64,000 nucleotides of DNA from Bacillus spongiae (GTDB lineage Bacteria > Bacillota > Bacilli > Bacillales > Bacillaceae_K): the NCBI RefSeq assembly GCF_037120725.1, contig NZ_JBBAXC010000003.1, forward strand, positions 124,001 through 188,000, given 5' to 3'. Shown piece by piece: positions 47,911-56,951 of this stretch (position 1 is the first letter of the stretch; each line of letters opens with the position of its first letter). The translations under genes were made by a program, and so were the position numbers. Below the pieces are notes generated by a model. It had not been told where the DNA came from and made no database searches. It worked only from the letters and a program-made list of their open reading frames with translations.

Positions 47911-48017
47911 TTAAATAGTTTTCGGAATAAGAATGGAAAATCCAGAAGAATGACTGGAATGAGCTTAAAATAAGGCAGTAAAAAAATTTACCTCGAAATA
48001 AGGGAGTTAGAATCGAA

Positions 48018-48905
48018 ATGAATATTGAAATTATGCCAACTAAAGAACAAATGAAAAGTTGGATAAATAAGTATGTTCCAGACAAAGATTTCTTTTTCGT
48101 TGATGAAAGCGGATTAAGCAATCTTAAAGGACATTTATCTGATGTTTTAGTGATTCCTAAAGAGGAATTTTTTAACCGTTCATCTTATAAACAAATTGAC
48201 CTTGCCAATAGTTATATGTATTGGAATATTTCAAGTAAAGCTAAGTTTGTTATTGTGGCAAATCCAAGTTGGATAACAAATTTATCGGAACAAAAGGCTA
48301 GAGAAATCTTTGAGATGCAATTTACTATGGGAAGAGGGTTAATTTTTCCGTTAGGTGACTTCCCTCAAATAAATATAATTCCAAAAGATTACATTGTCTC
48401 TGAAAAAGACGAGGAATATGTTGTTATTCAACAAGATATGTGGAAAGCGATGCACTATGCGATCAAGGAAGACTTACTGTTAACATATGCTAAATTATGG
48501 GATGACTGGACTTGTTGTGAGATTCCAAAACAAACTCCATTACATATTAGAAACTATACAAATAAATTTACTACTCTTTCAGGAAGCAATTGTTTAGCTG
48601 CCACCTTATTTGCAGTAACTGAACAAGATTGGATTTTAGATGAATGGGTGCACCAAGAGACTTTCAAATTTGCATTGGAAAGTGCTGGGTATGTTTTATT
48701 GAATAATGATGAATTAAGTAACGGAGATGTTATCGCTTGGGTAGATTCAGATAATGTGATTCAACACGCATCCTATCATATTAGTAATAATTTTTTCTTT
48801 AATAAGAATGGACAAACCTTTTTCAACCCTTGGACAGTGACTCACTATAACCAATTAAGTAAAAGGTGGCAGAAATATAATATGGTAATTTATCGAAAAA
48901 GATAA
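48018..48905 (+). CDS. hypothetical protein with NlpC/P60-like C-terminus
   Basis: A 295-residue soluble protein without a signal peptide, not recognised as a named family. The N-terminal half (about 1-165) contains paired hydrophobic strands. The C-terminal half shows SGSNCLAATLFAV (Cys192), then NGDVIAWVDSDNVIQHASYH (His250), then FFNPW. A Cys followed by GDVIAW and His is the order seen in NlpC/P60 cysteine hydrolases, but the match is loose. TAAGGGAGT lies 10 bases before the ATG. It lies between a broken DUF218 gene and a kinase gene on the same strand. Confidence 0.65.
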   Translation: MNIEIMPTKEQMKSWINKYVPDKDFFFVDESGLSNLKGHLSDVLVIPKEEFFNRSSYKQIDLANSYMYWNISSKAKFVIVANPSWITNLSEQKAREIFEMQFTMGRGLIFPLGDFPQINIIPKDYIVSEKDEEYVVIQQDMWKAMHYAIKEDLLLTYAKLWDDWTCCEIPKQTPLHIRNYTNKFTTLSGSNCLAATLFAVTEQDWILDEWVHQETFKFALESAGYVLLNNDELSNGDVIAWVDSDNVIQHASYHISNNFFFNKNGQTFFNPWTVTHYNQLSKRWQKYNMVIYRKR

Positions 48906-49203
48906 ATTATTTTGTAGCAATTACAAATAATGATAGCTTTATAGCAAAGGTAGATGACAATCTTCTCATTAAAGGATTAAGTATGTGTGAAAGGTTTCGA
49001 CCTTTAAGAATGAATTGCATAAGCAATAGGTGCGCTAACCAGTAATAAAAGAAATGTCCTTTTTTACGGAATAGGAGTAGATTGAGGAGTAACGAATAAT
49101 CGTTACAGGATAAAACGAAAATAGAGTGCCGGTGTGTGCGTAAACTAACGATCAGATTCGTTCAACAATGTTATGAATGTAATAGAAAGGGGATATTTTT
49201 TAA

Positions 49204-50076
49204 ATGAATAATAATTTAATTAAAACCATTCAATTGGTTTATTCTGAATTTGTCATTGAAGACTTTTATCCAAATGAAATAGGGCAGAATAATGATGTTA
49301 TCATCGTAAACAATTCTTTAGTGTTTAGATTTCCAAAATATAAAAAAGGAATAGTTCAATTACAAAGAGAGACAAAAATTTTGCAATATATTAAAAGTAT
49401 CATTACTACTCCAATTCCTAATCCTATTTATCAATCTTTTGAAGAATTAGTACCGGGTAAGGTCTTTACTGGCTATAAATTAATAGACGGTGTTCCTATG
49501 TTGAAGGAATGTTTTACTGATGTTAAGAGTGATGAACTGGAAGGGTTGGCATCACAACTTGTCTCTTTTCTTGTTGAACTCCATTCTATTTCAGAAGAAA
49601 AAGTAGGTCGAGATTTAAAATTAAAGGTTCTTAGTCCACGTGAGGAAATGAATAATTTGTATGAGAGAATTCGTGATAAGTTATTTCCTTATGTCAGAAA
49701 AGAAGCTCAAAAAGAAATAACACAATCCTTTGAGAAGTTTCTAAATGGGGAAGCATTCTCAAATTTAGATGTAACACTAATACATGGGGATTTCGGAGCA
49801 AATAACATCTTGTGGAATCCAGAAACAAGGAAGATATCAGGGATAATAGATTTTGGTGGTTCTGAATTAGGAGACCCAGCGTATGATTTTGCTGGAATAC
49901 TCTCCAGTTATGGTGAAGAGTTTTTACGTATGTGTATCAACCTCTATCCTAACGGTAATGAAATATATGAACGGGTTAAATTTTATAAAAGTACGTTCGC
50001 TTTACAAGAAGCATTGCACGGTATTGAGAATGACGATAGAGAGGCTTTTGAAAATGGAATTCAAGATTATAGATAG
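49204..50076 (+). CDS. aminoglycoside phosphotransferase family kinase
   Basis: A 290-residue APH-fold small-molecule kinase. The catalytic loop LIHGDFGANNILW is at about 193-205, the metal-binding IIDFGGSELGDPAYDFA at about 217-233, and an N-terminal ATP-binding strand reads VFRFPKYKKG. The fold covers aminoglycoside, macrolide and homoserine kinases, and the substrate cannot be assigned. It could be an antibiotic resistance determinant or a metabolic kinase. AAAGGGG lies upstream of the ATG. Confidence 0.85.
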   Translation: MNNNLIKTIQLVYSEFVIEDFYPNEIGQNNDVIIVNNSLVFRFPKYKKGIVQLQRETKILQYIKSIITTPIPNPIYQSFEELVPGKVFTGYKLIDGVPMLKECFTDVKSDELEGLASQLVSFLVELHSISEEKVGRDLKLKVLSPREEMNNLYERIRDKLFPYVRKEAQKEITQSFEKFLNGEAFSNLDVTLIHGDFGANNILWNPETRKISGIIDFGGSELGDPAYDFAGILSSYGEEFLRMCINLYPNGNEIYERVKFYKSTFALQEALHGIENDDREAFENGIQDYR

Positions 50077-50208
50077 ATTGCTTGTTCCACTAAATGGCAC
50101 ACATCGGAAAGAAACACATGCGTCTATTTTCAGGTGGTTGTTAAGTATTGTTAATTCCCACAATAAACTTATGAAATTCCGGTTTTATTTCAGGAGAAAT
50201 AAGAAAAA

Positions 50209-50240
50209 GGAGGGAGAACTTGAATTCTCCCTCCCTTGTA
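50209..50240 (-). terminator. terminator of the isochorismatase-family gene
   Basis: GGAGGGAGAA pairs with TTCTCCCTCC around a 6-base loop. On the minus strand a TTTTTCTTATTT tail follows. Confidence 0.82.
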
Positions 50241-50249
50241 TATCACCAT

Positions 50250-50894
50250 TTATTCACTTGATTTTTTTCCTTCTTCATAAGCTGTTCCATAGCTTTCTAT
50301 TAGTAAACCATAATTAGGAACTAACTCTGCATAAATAGAAGCAAACTCTTCTGCATCTGGTCGATTCCAAGTTCTTTGAACTTCAGAGACAAATGAAACT
50401 GTATCTACAGGAACAGCCCCTGCTTGAACCATTCGAGCTAGTGTAATATCTTTTGACATATCACTTGTTGTTCCCGATGCATCTATAATATCATACACTT
50501 GAAAACCTTCTGCTAAAGCACTTAGCGTTGGGAATGCCATACAAACACTAGTCCATGTACCAGCAATGATTAGCGTTTTCTTTCCGGTATCCTCTACAGC
50601 CTTCACAAAATTTGGGTTATCCCATGCGTTAATTTCCCCATTACGTGGTACGTATGTTGCATTTGGAATATTGCTAACTTCAGGGATAAGTGGTCCATTC
50701 GGTCCTTCTGGTACTGAAGCTGTTGTAACTACTGGAATATTTGCAACTTTAGCTAATTTGACCAATGCTTTCACATGTCTTTTAAGTGTTGGTACATCTA
50801 AATCCTTAACTGTTTGAAATAGACCGCTCTGATGATCAATAAGAAGTAAAACTGCATCACTTGGATCAATAAACGTTGATGGTAAATTACTCAT
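50250..50894 (-). CDS. isochorismatase-family (YcaC-like) hydrolase
   Basis: A 214-residue cysteine hydrolase of the isochorismatase superfamily, closest in pattern to YcaC. The nucleophile Cys is in AGTWTSVCMAF (about 118), and the catalytic Asp in LLIDHQSGLF (about 20). NAWDN near 90 and DASGTTSD near 140 are YcaC hallmarks. The natural substrate is unknown. The frame opens at ATG 50900, touching the AGGAGGA ribosome binding site, so ATG 50894 is preferred. A consensus promoter and an MhqR-like operator lie upstream, suggesting induction by quinone-like or electrophilic compounds. Confidence 0.85.
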   Translation of the reverse strand: MSNLPSTFIDPSDAVLLLIDHQSGLFQTVKDLDVPTLKRHVKALVKLAKVANIPVVTTASVPEGPNGPLIPEVSNIPNATYVPRNGEINAWDNPNFVKAVEDTGKKTLIIAGTWTSVCMAFPTLSALAEGFQVYDIIDASGTTSDMSKDITLARMVQAGAVPVDTVSFVSEVQRTWNRPDAEEFASIYAELVPNYGLLIESYGTAYEEGKKSSE

Positions 50895-50969
50895 TTTCAT
50901 TTCCTCCTAAAATATAGTTATTGGTAAACCATTTTGCTTTAGGTTACAGAAGTTCCTAAACGAAAGAAA

Positions 50970-51008
50970 AATTATCTCGAATTAAAATATCTTTAATTCG
51001 AGATAATT
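50970..51008 (-). promoter_or_regulatory. MhqR/MarR-like inverted-repeat operator
   Basis: ATTATCTCGAATTAAA at 50971-50986 is repeated inverted as TTTAATTCGAGATAAT at 50992-51007, with a 5-base spacer. The half-site ATCTCGAAT equals that of the B. subtilis MhqR operator (TATCTCGAATTCGAGATA). It overlaps the -10 and start region of the consensus promoter. Confidence 0.7.
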
Positions 51009-51034
51009 ATATAGGGTAATTTTTCTAATGTCAA
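51006..51034 (-). promoter_or_regulatory. perfect-consensus sigma-A promoter
   Basis: On the minus strand TTGACA (51034-51029), 17 bases, TATAAT (51011-51006). Both hexamers and the spacing are ideal. Such a strong promoter overlapped by an operator indicates a tightly repressed gene. Confidence 0.85.
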
Positions 51035-51138
51035 TAAATTCATTTAACTCATTAGTTAATTTGGTCAAATTTACATTGAGTTCTGAACGACGACAAGTGA
51101 TAAAATAAGAAATCCATATTTTAAAAAGGTGAATGATT

Positions 51139-51318
51139 ATGTCAAATGAATTTGCACAACTTGCTGTTTCACCATTGTATCTACTGATGGTGGTTTTGAG
51201 CATTTTATATTTAATTTTTTTAAGAGAAGACAAAGGGTGTATTACGACTATTGGAAGAATAGGCTCTGTAGTGTATATCCTTTTATACTTAATAGCACTG
51301 TATTTATTTATATTTTAA
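51139..51318 (+). CDS. small two-helix membrane protein
   Basis: A 59-residue protein starting MSNEFAQLAVSPLYLL, with two hydrophobic helices (about 10-28 and 38-58) separated by the charged loop REDKGCITT. Not recognised. ATG 51139 is spaced 7 bases from AAAAGGTG, while ATG 51133 is too close. Divergent from the isochorismatase gene, sharing its promoter region. Confidence 0.5.
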   Translation: MSNEFAQLAVSPLYLLMVVLSILYLIFLREDKGCITTIGRIGSVVYILLYLIALYLFIF

Positions 51319-51616
51319 TCTTCAACTAAATAAGGTATAAATGCGATTATTCACCTTTGTTATTCAGAATCGAGTATTTAAGACTTAGGCTGCTTATTTT
51401 CGTGTACCAATTGATAAACTTGAGAAGGTAGCTTGTCGTGGTATGCTAAAGTGAATGTAACAAAGTATTTATTAATGGGCCAAGAACACTCGTGATTTTA
51501 GTGGTGAGAGGGTCAAAAAATTAATACATATTGAAGAGACGCAAATGAGACTTGGAAATTCCTTAAGGCTATAGGAAGGATTCTATTGTTGAATGATAAC
51601 GAAGGAGAAGCAATAA

Positions 51617-52078
51617 ATGGAATACTATAAATATTTAAGACAGTATGTCGGACATAAACCGCTTATTTTACCTGGATCAGTTGTTATTATTTTAAATGAA
51701 CAAAATGAAGTGTTATTGCAAAAAAGACATGATGGATGTTGGGGGTTACCAGGTGGTTTAATGGATTTAGGAGAAAGTTTTGAAGAAGTTGCGAAACGAG
51801 AGGTTTTTGAAGAAACGGGATTAATAGTCGAAAACTTAAAATTACTTAATGTATTTTCTGGTTCTGAATATTACTTAAAAGTGCCAAATGGTGACGAATT
51901 ATATTCGGTAACAGCTGTTTATTATTCTAGTGATATAAGTGGAGATATGAAAATTGATTATAATGAGTCAGAAAAAATAGAGTACTTTTCAATGTGTCAT
52001 TTACCAAAAGAATTAACTGATGAATATCGAGGGTTTATTGAGCATTACATAGATAATGAAAAGTTATCCTTAAAGTAA
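51617..52078 (+). CDS. NUDIX hydrolase
   Basis: A 153-residue NUDIX enzyme that hydrolyses nucleoside diphosphate derivatives. The Nudix box GGLMDLGESFEEVAKREVFE followed by ETGL fits GX5EX7REUXEEXGU and is at about residues 50-72. A preceding strand (VLLQKRHDGCWGLP) and following ENLKLLNVFSG are typical. Substrate unassigned. GAAGGAGAAG lies upstream of the ATG. A terminator lies about 95 bases after the stop. Confidence 0.92.
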   Translation: MEYYKYLRQYVGHKPLILPGSVVIILNEQNEVLLQKRHDGCWGLPGGLMDLGESFEEVAKREVFEETGLIVENLKLLNVFSGSEYYLKVPNGDELYSVTAVYYSSDISGDMKIDYNESEKIEYFSMCHLPKELTDEYRGFIEHYIDNEKLSLK

Positions 52079-52173
52079 CTATTGAAATCAAGTGCTCAAT
52101 AATTACATGCGCTTGTGGAAAATCAAAGATAGAAATTAAATTGTTTTATGGAAGTCATCTTTAATCTTCATGA

Positions 52174-52218
52174 GAAGAAGCCATTTTAGTTAATTTTTTT
52201 CTTAATGGCTTCTTTTTA
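52174..52218 (+). terminator. terminator downstream of the NUDIX gene
   Basis: AGAAGCCATT (52176-52185) pairs with AATGGCTTCT (52204-52213), loop 18 bases, followed by TTTTAAT. Confidence 0.75.
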
Positions 52219-52372
52219 ATATTGTGGGTTAAGACATTAAAAAAGACTATATGGAATTTTATGTTAAAATATAGATGGACGTTTTTTAACTAACGAGCAG
52301 GTTTGTTTAAGAGTGTTGCTTCTGTTTTAACAATCGGGACATAAGAGAGGGTGATAGTTGTGATTGAATTGG

Positions 52373-52538
52373 CTTATTAGAAATTATCTTTCAAGTATCT
52401 TGAGTAGTGTTGATCGTATGTGCAATTTATTATTATTTTCATTTTAAGAAAATCAAGAGGGAAAGGAAACTCACTCCAGTTGAGTTTGCAGTTTACGTTG
52501 TAACTCAAATTGCATTTTTTCTTTTGGGAAGTAGTTAG
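52373..52538 (+). pseudogene. possible broken small membrane protein gene
   Basis: Reading from 52374, a frame gives LLEIIFQVS, an in-frame TGA at 52401-52403, then VVLIVCAIYYYFHF, KKIKRERKLTPVEF and AVYVVTQIAFFLLGSS up to TAG at 52538. The layout of two hydrophobic stretches around a basic loop suits a small two-helix membrane protein with one nonsense mutation. Alternatively, a 43-residue protein could start at GTG 52407. No family is recognised. Confidence 0.3.
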
Positions 52539-52850
52539 TGGCTTCTACTTTTGGATGAAAATTATTAAACAAACGAGAAGCGTTAGTTTAAAAGAGAAAA
52601 CAAAGGCATATCTAATAGCAGTTTTGTTTTCACTTTAAAGTAAATTTTGTTATCTGCCTCCCATAAATGGACACTTTTATGTCTATTTTAGCAATTATAA
52701 TTTCTCCACGATTGTGTAATTAGATTTTTACTACAGCCTAACCATTTTGTAAACGTCTTTTCACATTCGGCAACCCCACCCGCACGCAAACGAGTAACAA
52801 ATATAGCTTCTTGCCCTAGGTGTTAAATTTAGTATTTTTATATAATCGCT

Positions 52851-53987
52851 TTATTTAAACTTTACATATAAAATAATAGAAATAACAAGGCATGGTATTG
52901 TTACTACTGACATCCCTAAAAAAGCTAGTACGGGTTCAATTTCATATAAGTATCCTCCAAAAAATGATAATAACCCTGTTGTTAACCCCATTCCAATGGA
53001 TGCATAAATTCCTTGAGCAGAGGGGATTTGTTTCTGGTCTAGCTTGTCATTAATAAAGCGAATAAATGCATAATGGGCAACGCCAAATGTGACAGCATGA
53101 AGAACTTGAGACAGAATGAAAATAGATGTATAGGGAAAAGCGTAAATGACGGACCATCGGATAATGGTGCCCATCGATGCGATTACTAATAAAAATGAAA
53201 CTGGAACTTTTCCAAAGTAAGCATCACTTTTAGCGAAAAAAACGATCTCAGCAAGGACGGCAATATTTAATATGACCCCTATCCAAATACTACTGATTTG
53301 TAATTCTTGCAAGTATAGAACCCCATAATTGTAGTAAGAGGCATGAGAACCTTGAAGTAAAATACATACAAGTAAAACAAGCATAAATTCTTTAGAGACA
53401 AATAAGTCTTTATAAGAGTGGGAATGACGATGCTCTCTCTTCTTTAAAGAGGGGGGAGCAGCGAAAAATGTTCCAAACATCATAAAGAAAGTTCCTAAAA
53501 GCATTAATATAAAAATACTATCTTCTGTTGAAGCCCAAATAACGATACCCGTGACAAGAAGAGCCACTGTATACCCTATCGAACCCCAAAGTCTACTTTT
53601 CCCATAAGATATATGATCGTTTTTCATTAAAATAGATGCTGTACTCTCCGTTAGTGGCATCATTAATGGATAGATAAGACTTAATAAGATAATCCCTCCT
53701 AACATGCTCTCAAAGCTATTGAGGGGAAGAAAAAGGAAAAGGATAATGAAAGTAAATAAACTGAATCCTTTTGAAAGCTTTGTCAAAGAAACCCATTTAC
53801 TTATGTAGGGAAAAATAAAAAAGGTGGAAAGCGACCGAGTGATAAAGCTAACAGCAATCAATGTGCTAGCATCATAAATGGAAAAACCTTTACTTTCAAC
53901 TAACCACGCAGTCCAAAAAGGCATAAATACTCCCCAAGTAAAGAAAAAGGAGAAAAACTGGTAAGATAACCATGTTTGTGTTCTCAA
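52851..53987 (-). CDS. MFS permease (YwbF / 3-phenylpropionate-like group)
   Basis: A 378-residue major facilitator protein with 12 helices of the MFS_1-like subgroup that includes nucleoside and phenylpropionate permeases. The N-terminal helix reads WLSYQFFSFFFTWGVFMPFW. No substrate is assigned. The frame opens at GTG 53996, which overlaps the ribosome binding site. AAGGGTG lies 6 bases before TTG 53987, which is preferred. Monocistronic, minus strand, divergent from yhaX. Confidence 0.8.
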   Translation of the reverse strand: MRTQTWLSYQFFSFFFTWGVFMPFWTAWLVESKGFSIYDASTLIAVSFITRSLSTFFIFPYISKWVSLTKLSKGFSLFTFIILFLFLPLNSFESMLGGIILLSLIYPLMMPLTESTASILMKNDHISYGKSRLWGSIGYTVALLVTGIVIWASTEDSIFILMLLGTFFMMFGTFFAAPPSLKKREHRHSHSYKDLFVSKEFMLVLLVCILLQGSHASYYNYGVLYLQELQISSIWIGVILNIAVLAEIVFFAKSDAYFGKVPVSFLLVIASMGTIIRWSVIYAFPYTSIFILSQVLHAVTFGVAHYAFIRFINDKLDQKQIPSAQGIYASIGMGLTTGLLSFFGGYLYEIEPVLAFLGMSVVTIPCLVISIILYVKFK

Positions 53988-54139
53988 AATATTCACCCTT
54001 CAAATAAAAATAGTAATCTATTCATACTAGTATATAGAAAAGAAACTTCGTTTTAAATCATTGTTTAATAAGTTCTAACCTTCCGTGCTCGGTCATACAA
54101 GTATACAAAGTAAAAGCATCTATAGGAGGAGGAACAGCG

Positions 54140-55006
54140 ATGATATATCGACTATTGGCAATGAATATTGATGATACTTTAATTCAGCCTAATGGTAAAA
54201 TAAATAAGGAAACGAAGGAAGCAATTGAATATGTTCAAGAAAAAGGAATATATGTAACACTTGTTACAAGTAGAAGCTTTCCAGCAGCAAAAAAAGTAGC
54301 GAAAGCGCTCAAAATAAAAGGTCATCTTGTTACGCATCAAGGTGCTTACATTAGTACAGAGATAGGGAAACCTATTTATATGAAAAAAATAAAAGGTCCA
54401 CTTACGAATGAACTTGTTCAGCTTTTATCTACTTTTTCCTGCCAAATTCGTTTAGCAGATGAAAAGAATGCGGTTATGAATAAGGCAAAGCTACCGGAAA
54501 GTATTTTGGGGAAGAGAGTATGGCAGCGCGATTCACGCTTTATTTCGGCGAACCAATATGTTGAATCCATCTCTGAATATTTAATAGACCATCAATTAAG
54601 CCCAACAAAAATAGATGTTGTTTTTGAGCACCAAAAAGAAGCTATAAAAGTTATGAAAGTTCTTAAAGGTATGTATGATGAAATCGACGTTTATGTTAGT
54701 GATGCTTGTCGTATAGAAATCGTTGCGAAAGGTGTATCAAAGCTCAACGGTCTTATCTTCTTATGTGATCAGTTAGGTGTGTCAAGAGAACAAGTAGTTA
54801 TGATTGGAGTAGGAGAATGTGATTTGCCTAGCATAGAATGGGCTGGGCAAGGAGTAGCAATGGGAAGTGCCTCTTATAGAATACAGAAAAAAGCAGATTG
54901 GATTACCCGCTCTAATCGTGATAACGGTGTAGCCTATATGATTAAGGAATGCTTTCGAAAGCAGCAACCAATCGAATTTCTTAAAAAGCTTAACTTATTA
55001 AAATAA
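54140..55006 (+). CDS. yhaX: YhaX, Cof-type HAD family protein lacking the nucleophile
   Basis: A 288-residue protein of the Cof subgroup of haloacid dehalogenase-like phosphatases, in the position of yhaX. Motif I normally reads DxDGT; here it is NIDDT at residues 9-13, so the Asp nucleophile is Asn9. Motif IV, normally GDxxND, reads GVGECD near residue 222. The fold is intact (VTSRS for motif II, Lys near 203) but both acidic clusters are damaged, so catalysis is doubtful and a binding or regulatory role is likelier. AGGAGGAGG lies 9 bases before the ATG. A strong terminator follows. Confidence 0.85.
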   Translation: MIYRLLAMNIDDTLIQPNGKINKETKEAIEYVQEKGIYVTLVTSRSFPAAKKVAKALKIKGHLVTHQGAYISTEIGKPIYMKKIKGPLTNELVQLLSTFSCQIRLADEKNAVMNKAKLPESILGKRVWQRDSRFISANQYVESISEYLIDHQLSPTKIDVVFEHQKEAIKVMKVLKGMYDEIDVYVSDACRIEIVAKGVSKLNGLIFLCDQLGVSREQVVMIGVGECDLPSIEWAGQGVAMGSASYRIQKKADWITRSNRDNGVAYMIKECFRKQQPIEFLKKLNLLK

Positions 55007-55015
55007 AAAGTAATG

Positions 55016-55050
55016 TGCAAAAGCAGAGATTTTTCTCTGCTTTTTTTATT
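55016..55050 (+). terminator. terminator of yhaX
   Basis: AAAAGCAGAG pairs with CTCTGCTTTT around ATTTTT, followed by further T. Confidence 0.9.
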
Positions 55051-55189
55051 GAGAAAATCTTTAGGTAATGTTATATCGAGTGAAGCCTTAAGTGAATCCT
55101 AAGGTCATTGCCTTGAATTGGATAATTGACCATCTTGAATTGTTTTTGTACACTCAATAAAGAGTTTAATTATGTGAAAGGTGATTCTC

Positions 55190-56683
55190 TTGAAAATTTA
55201 TATAAAGGGTATAGCGGATGAACGACTTCAAAGGCCGTTACAACTTATAGCGAATTTATTTTTTGAAGAAAGTATTGTTACACTTGGAGAGGCAGAGGAT
55301 GCAGATATAACCGTGGACCTTTGTCTTTCAACAAAAGAAAAGCTACAGGCAACCGCTATTTTAATAACAAAGGATTCTGAAAAGAAGTTTAAGGCTTCAT
55401 TTGAGGCAAATAATATAGATGCCCTTTCAGAAAAAGAGCAGTTTAAAAAAATAAAAAATGCTGTTTCTCAAGTATTTGTAAAGGTGTTACAAGAGGATAC
55501 GGGCATTATTCAAAAATGGGGAGTGTTAACAGGAATTAGACCAACTAAGCTCCTCCACAATAAAGTAAAAGCTGGTGTTATAAAAGAGGTAGCTCATCAA
55601 GAATTAAAGGACAACTATTTATTAACAGATGAAAAAATAGAATTGATGCAAAAAATTGTTAATCGGCAGTTGGAAGTAGTTCCAGATTTATATGACCTTC
55701 AAAATGAAGTGAGTATTTACATTGGCATCCCTTTTTGTCCAACAAAATGTGCTTATTGTACATTTCCTGCTTATGCTATTCAAGGCAAACAAGGAAAGGT
55801 TGATTCATTTTTAGTTGGTCTTCATTACGAAATACGTGAAATGGGAAAATGGTTAAAAGAAAAAGGTATTCCCATTACGACAATCTATTTTGGTGGAGGA
55901 ACGCCTACATCTATTACGGCTGAAGAAATGGATATGCTTTATGAAGAGATGTTTGAGTCCTTTCCCGACGTTAAAAATGTGCGTGAAATTACAGTAGAAG
56001 CAGGACGTCCTGATACAATTACACCAGATAAATTAAAGGTGTTAAAAAAATGGAATATTGATCGTATTTCCATTAATCCTCAGTCTTATAGCAATGATAC
56101 TTTAAAAGCCATTGGACGCCATCATTCGGTAGAGGAAACAGTTGATAAGTATCACCTCGCGCGTTCAATGGGAATGAACAACATTAATATGGATTTAATC
56201 ATTGGACTCCCAGGAGAAGGAACGAAGGATTTTCAGCATACTTTAAATGAAACCGAAAAATTAATGCCTGAATCATTAACGGTTCATACACTATCGTTTA
56301 AACGTGCTTCTGAGATGACGAAGAACAAAGAAAAATATAAAGTAGCACCTCGGTATGAGATTGAAAAAATGATGGAAATGGCTGAAAGTTGGACGAAACA
56401 GGAAAACTATCATCCGTATTACTTGTATAGACAAAAGAATATATTAGGGAATTTAGAAAACGTAGGATATTCACTAATGGGCCAAGAGAGCATTTATAAC
56501 ATTATGATAATGGAAGAAGTTCAAACAATTATTGGCATTGGTTGTGGAGCCGCATCAAAATTTATTGATCCCTCTACAGGGAAGATTACCCATTTTGCGA
56601 ATCCAAAAGATCCAAAATCATATAATGAAGGTTTCAAAGAATATACGGAAAAGAAAATAGACATTTTAAATCAATTATTTTAA
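55190..56683 (+). CDS. hemZ: HemZ, oxygen-independent coproporphyrinogen III oxidase-like
   Basis: A 497-residue radical-SAM protein of the HemZ branch. The iron-sulfur cysteines are in IPFCPTKCAYCTF (about 183-195), with CxxxCxxC spacing, followed by the family Gly-rich FGGGTPT near 230 and DLIIGLPGE near 340. HemZ is related to HemN, which decarboxylates coproporphyrinogen III without oxygen. In Bacillus heme synthesis its exact substrate is debated. The frame opens at GTG 55181, which overlaps the AAAGGTG ribosome binding site; TTG 55190 is well spaced and is preferred. Confidence 0.92.
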   Translation: MKIYIKGIADERLQRPLQLIANLFFEESIVTLGEAEDADITVDLCLSTKEKLQATAILITKDSEKKFKASFEANNIDALSEKEQFKKIKNAVSQVFVKVLQEDTGIIQKWGVLTGIRPTKLLHNKVKAGVIKEVAHQELKDNYLLTDEKIELMQKIVNRQLEVVPDLYDLQNEVSIYIGIPFCPTKCAYCTFPAYAIQGKQGKVDSFLVGLHYEIREMGKWLKEKGIPITTIYFGGGTPTSITAEEMDMLYEEMFESFPDVKNVREITVEAGRPDTITPDKLKVLKKWNIDRISINPQSYSNDTLKAIGRHHSVEETVDKYHLARSMGMNNINMDLIIGLPGEGTKDFQHTLNETEKLMPESLTVHTLSFKRASEMTKNKEKYKVAPRYEIEKMMEMAESWTKQENYHPYYLYRQKNILGNLENVGYSLMGQESIYNIMIMEEVQTIIGIGCGAASKFIDPSTGKITHFANPKDPKSYNEGFKEYTEKKIDILNQLF

Positions 56684-56758
56684 TAATAAGTGTGAAAAAA
56701 CAGCACATTCCCTATCGCATAATCCTTGTTATAGTAATATAAATCATGCTTCTAAAAT

Positions 56759-56808
56759 ACTTCTGAATGATCGTTTGAGTATTGATCATTTAGAGGTGTT
56801 TTTTCTTT
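56759..56808 (+). terminator. terminator of hemZ
   Basis: ACTTCTGAATGATC (56759-56772) pairs with GATCATTTAGAGGT (56784-56797) allowing G-U pairs, followed by GTTTTTTCTTTTT. Confidence 0.75.
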
Positions 56809-56951
56809 TTCCCCATCAACTTAGAAATATTAATCAAAGTTTTGTTTTAAGTTCTGAATATTCTTTCTACTAAAAAGGAAATTTGGATTTTTTGTAGAAT
56901 TCAATCAAAGTAGTAAAAAGAAAGCGTTTTCGAAAGGGGAGAGATGAATAA

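Larger units (their letters stand above)
52079..52850. other. 772-base intergenic region with remnants
   Basis: Holds one terminator (52174-52218), a possible broken small membrane protein gene (52373-52538), and otherwise AT-rich sequence with no supported frame. The region marks the end of the accessory block before the MFS gene. Confidence 0.5.
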
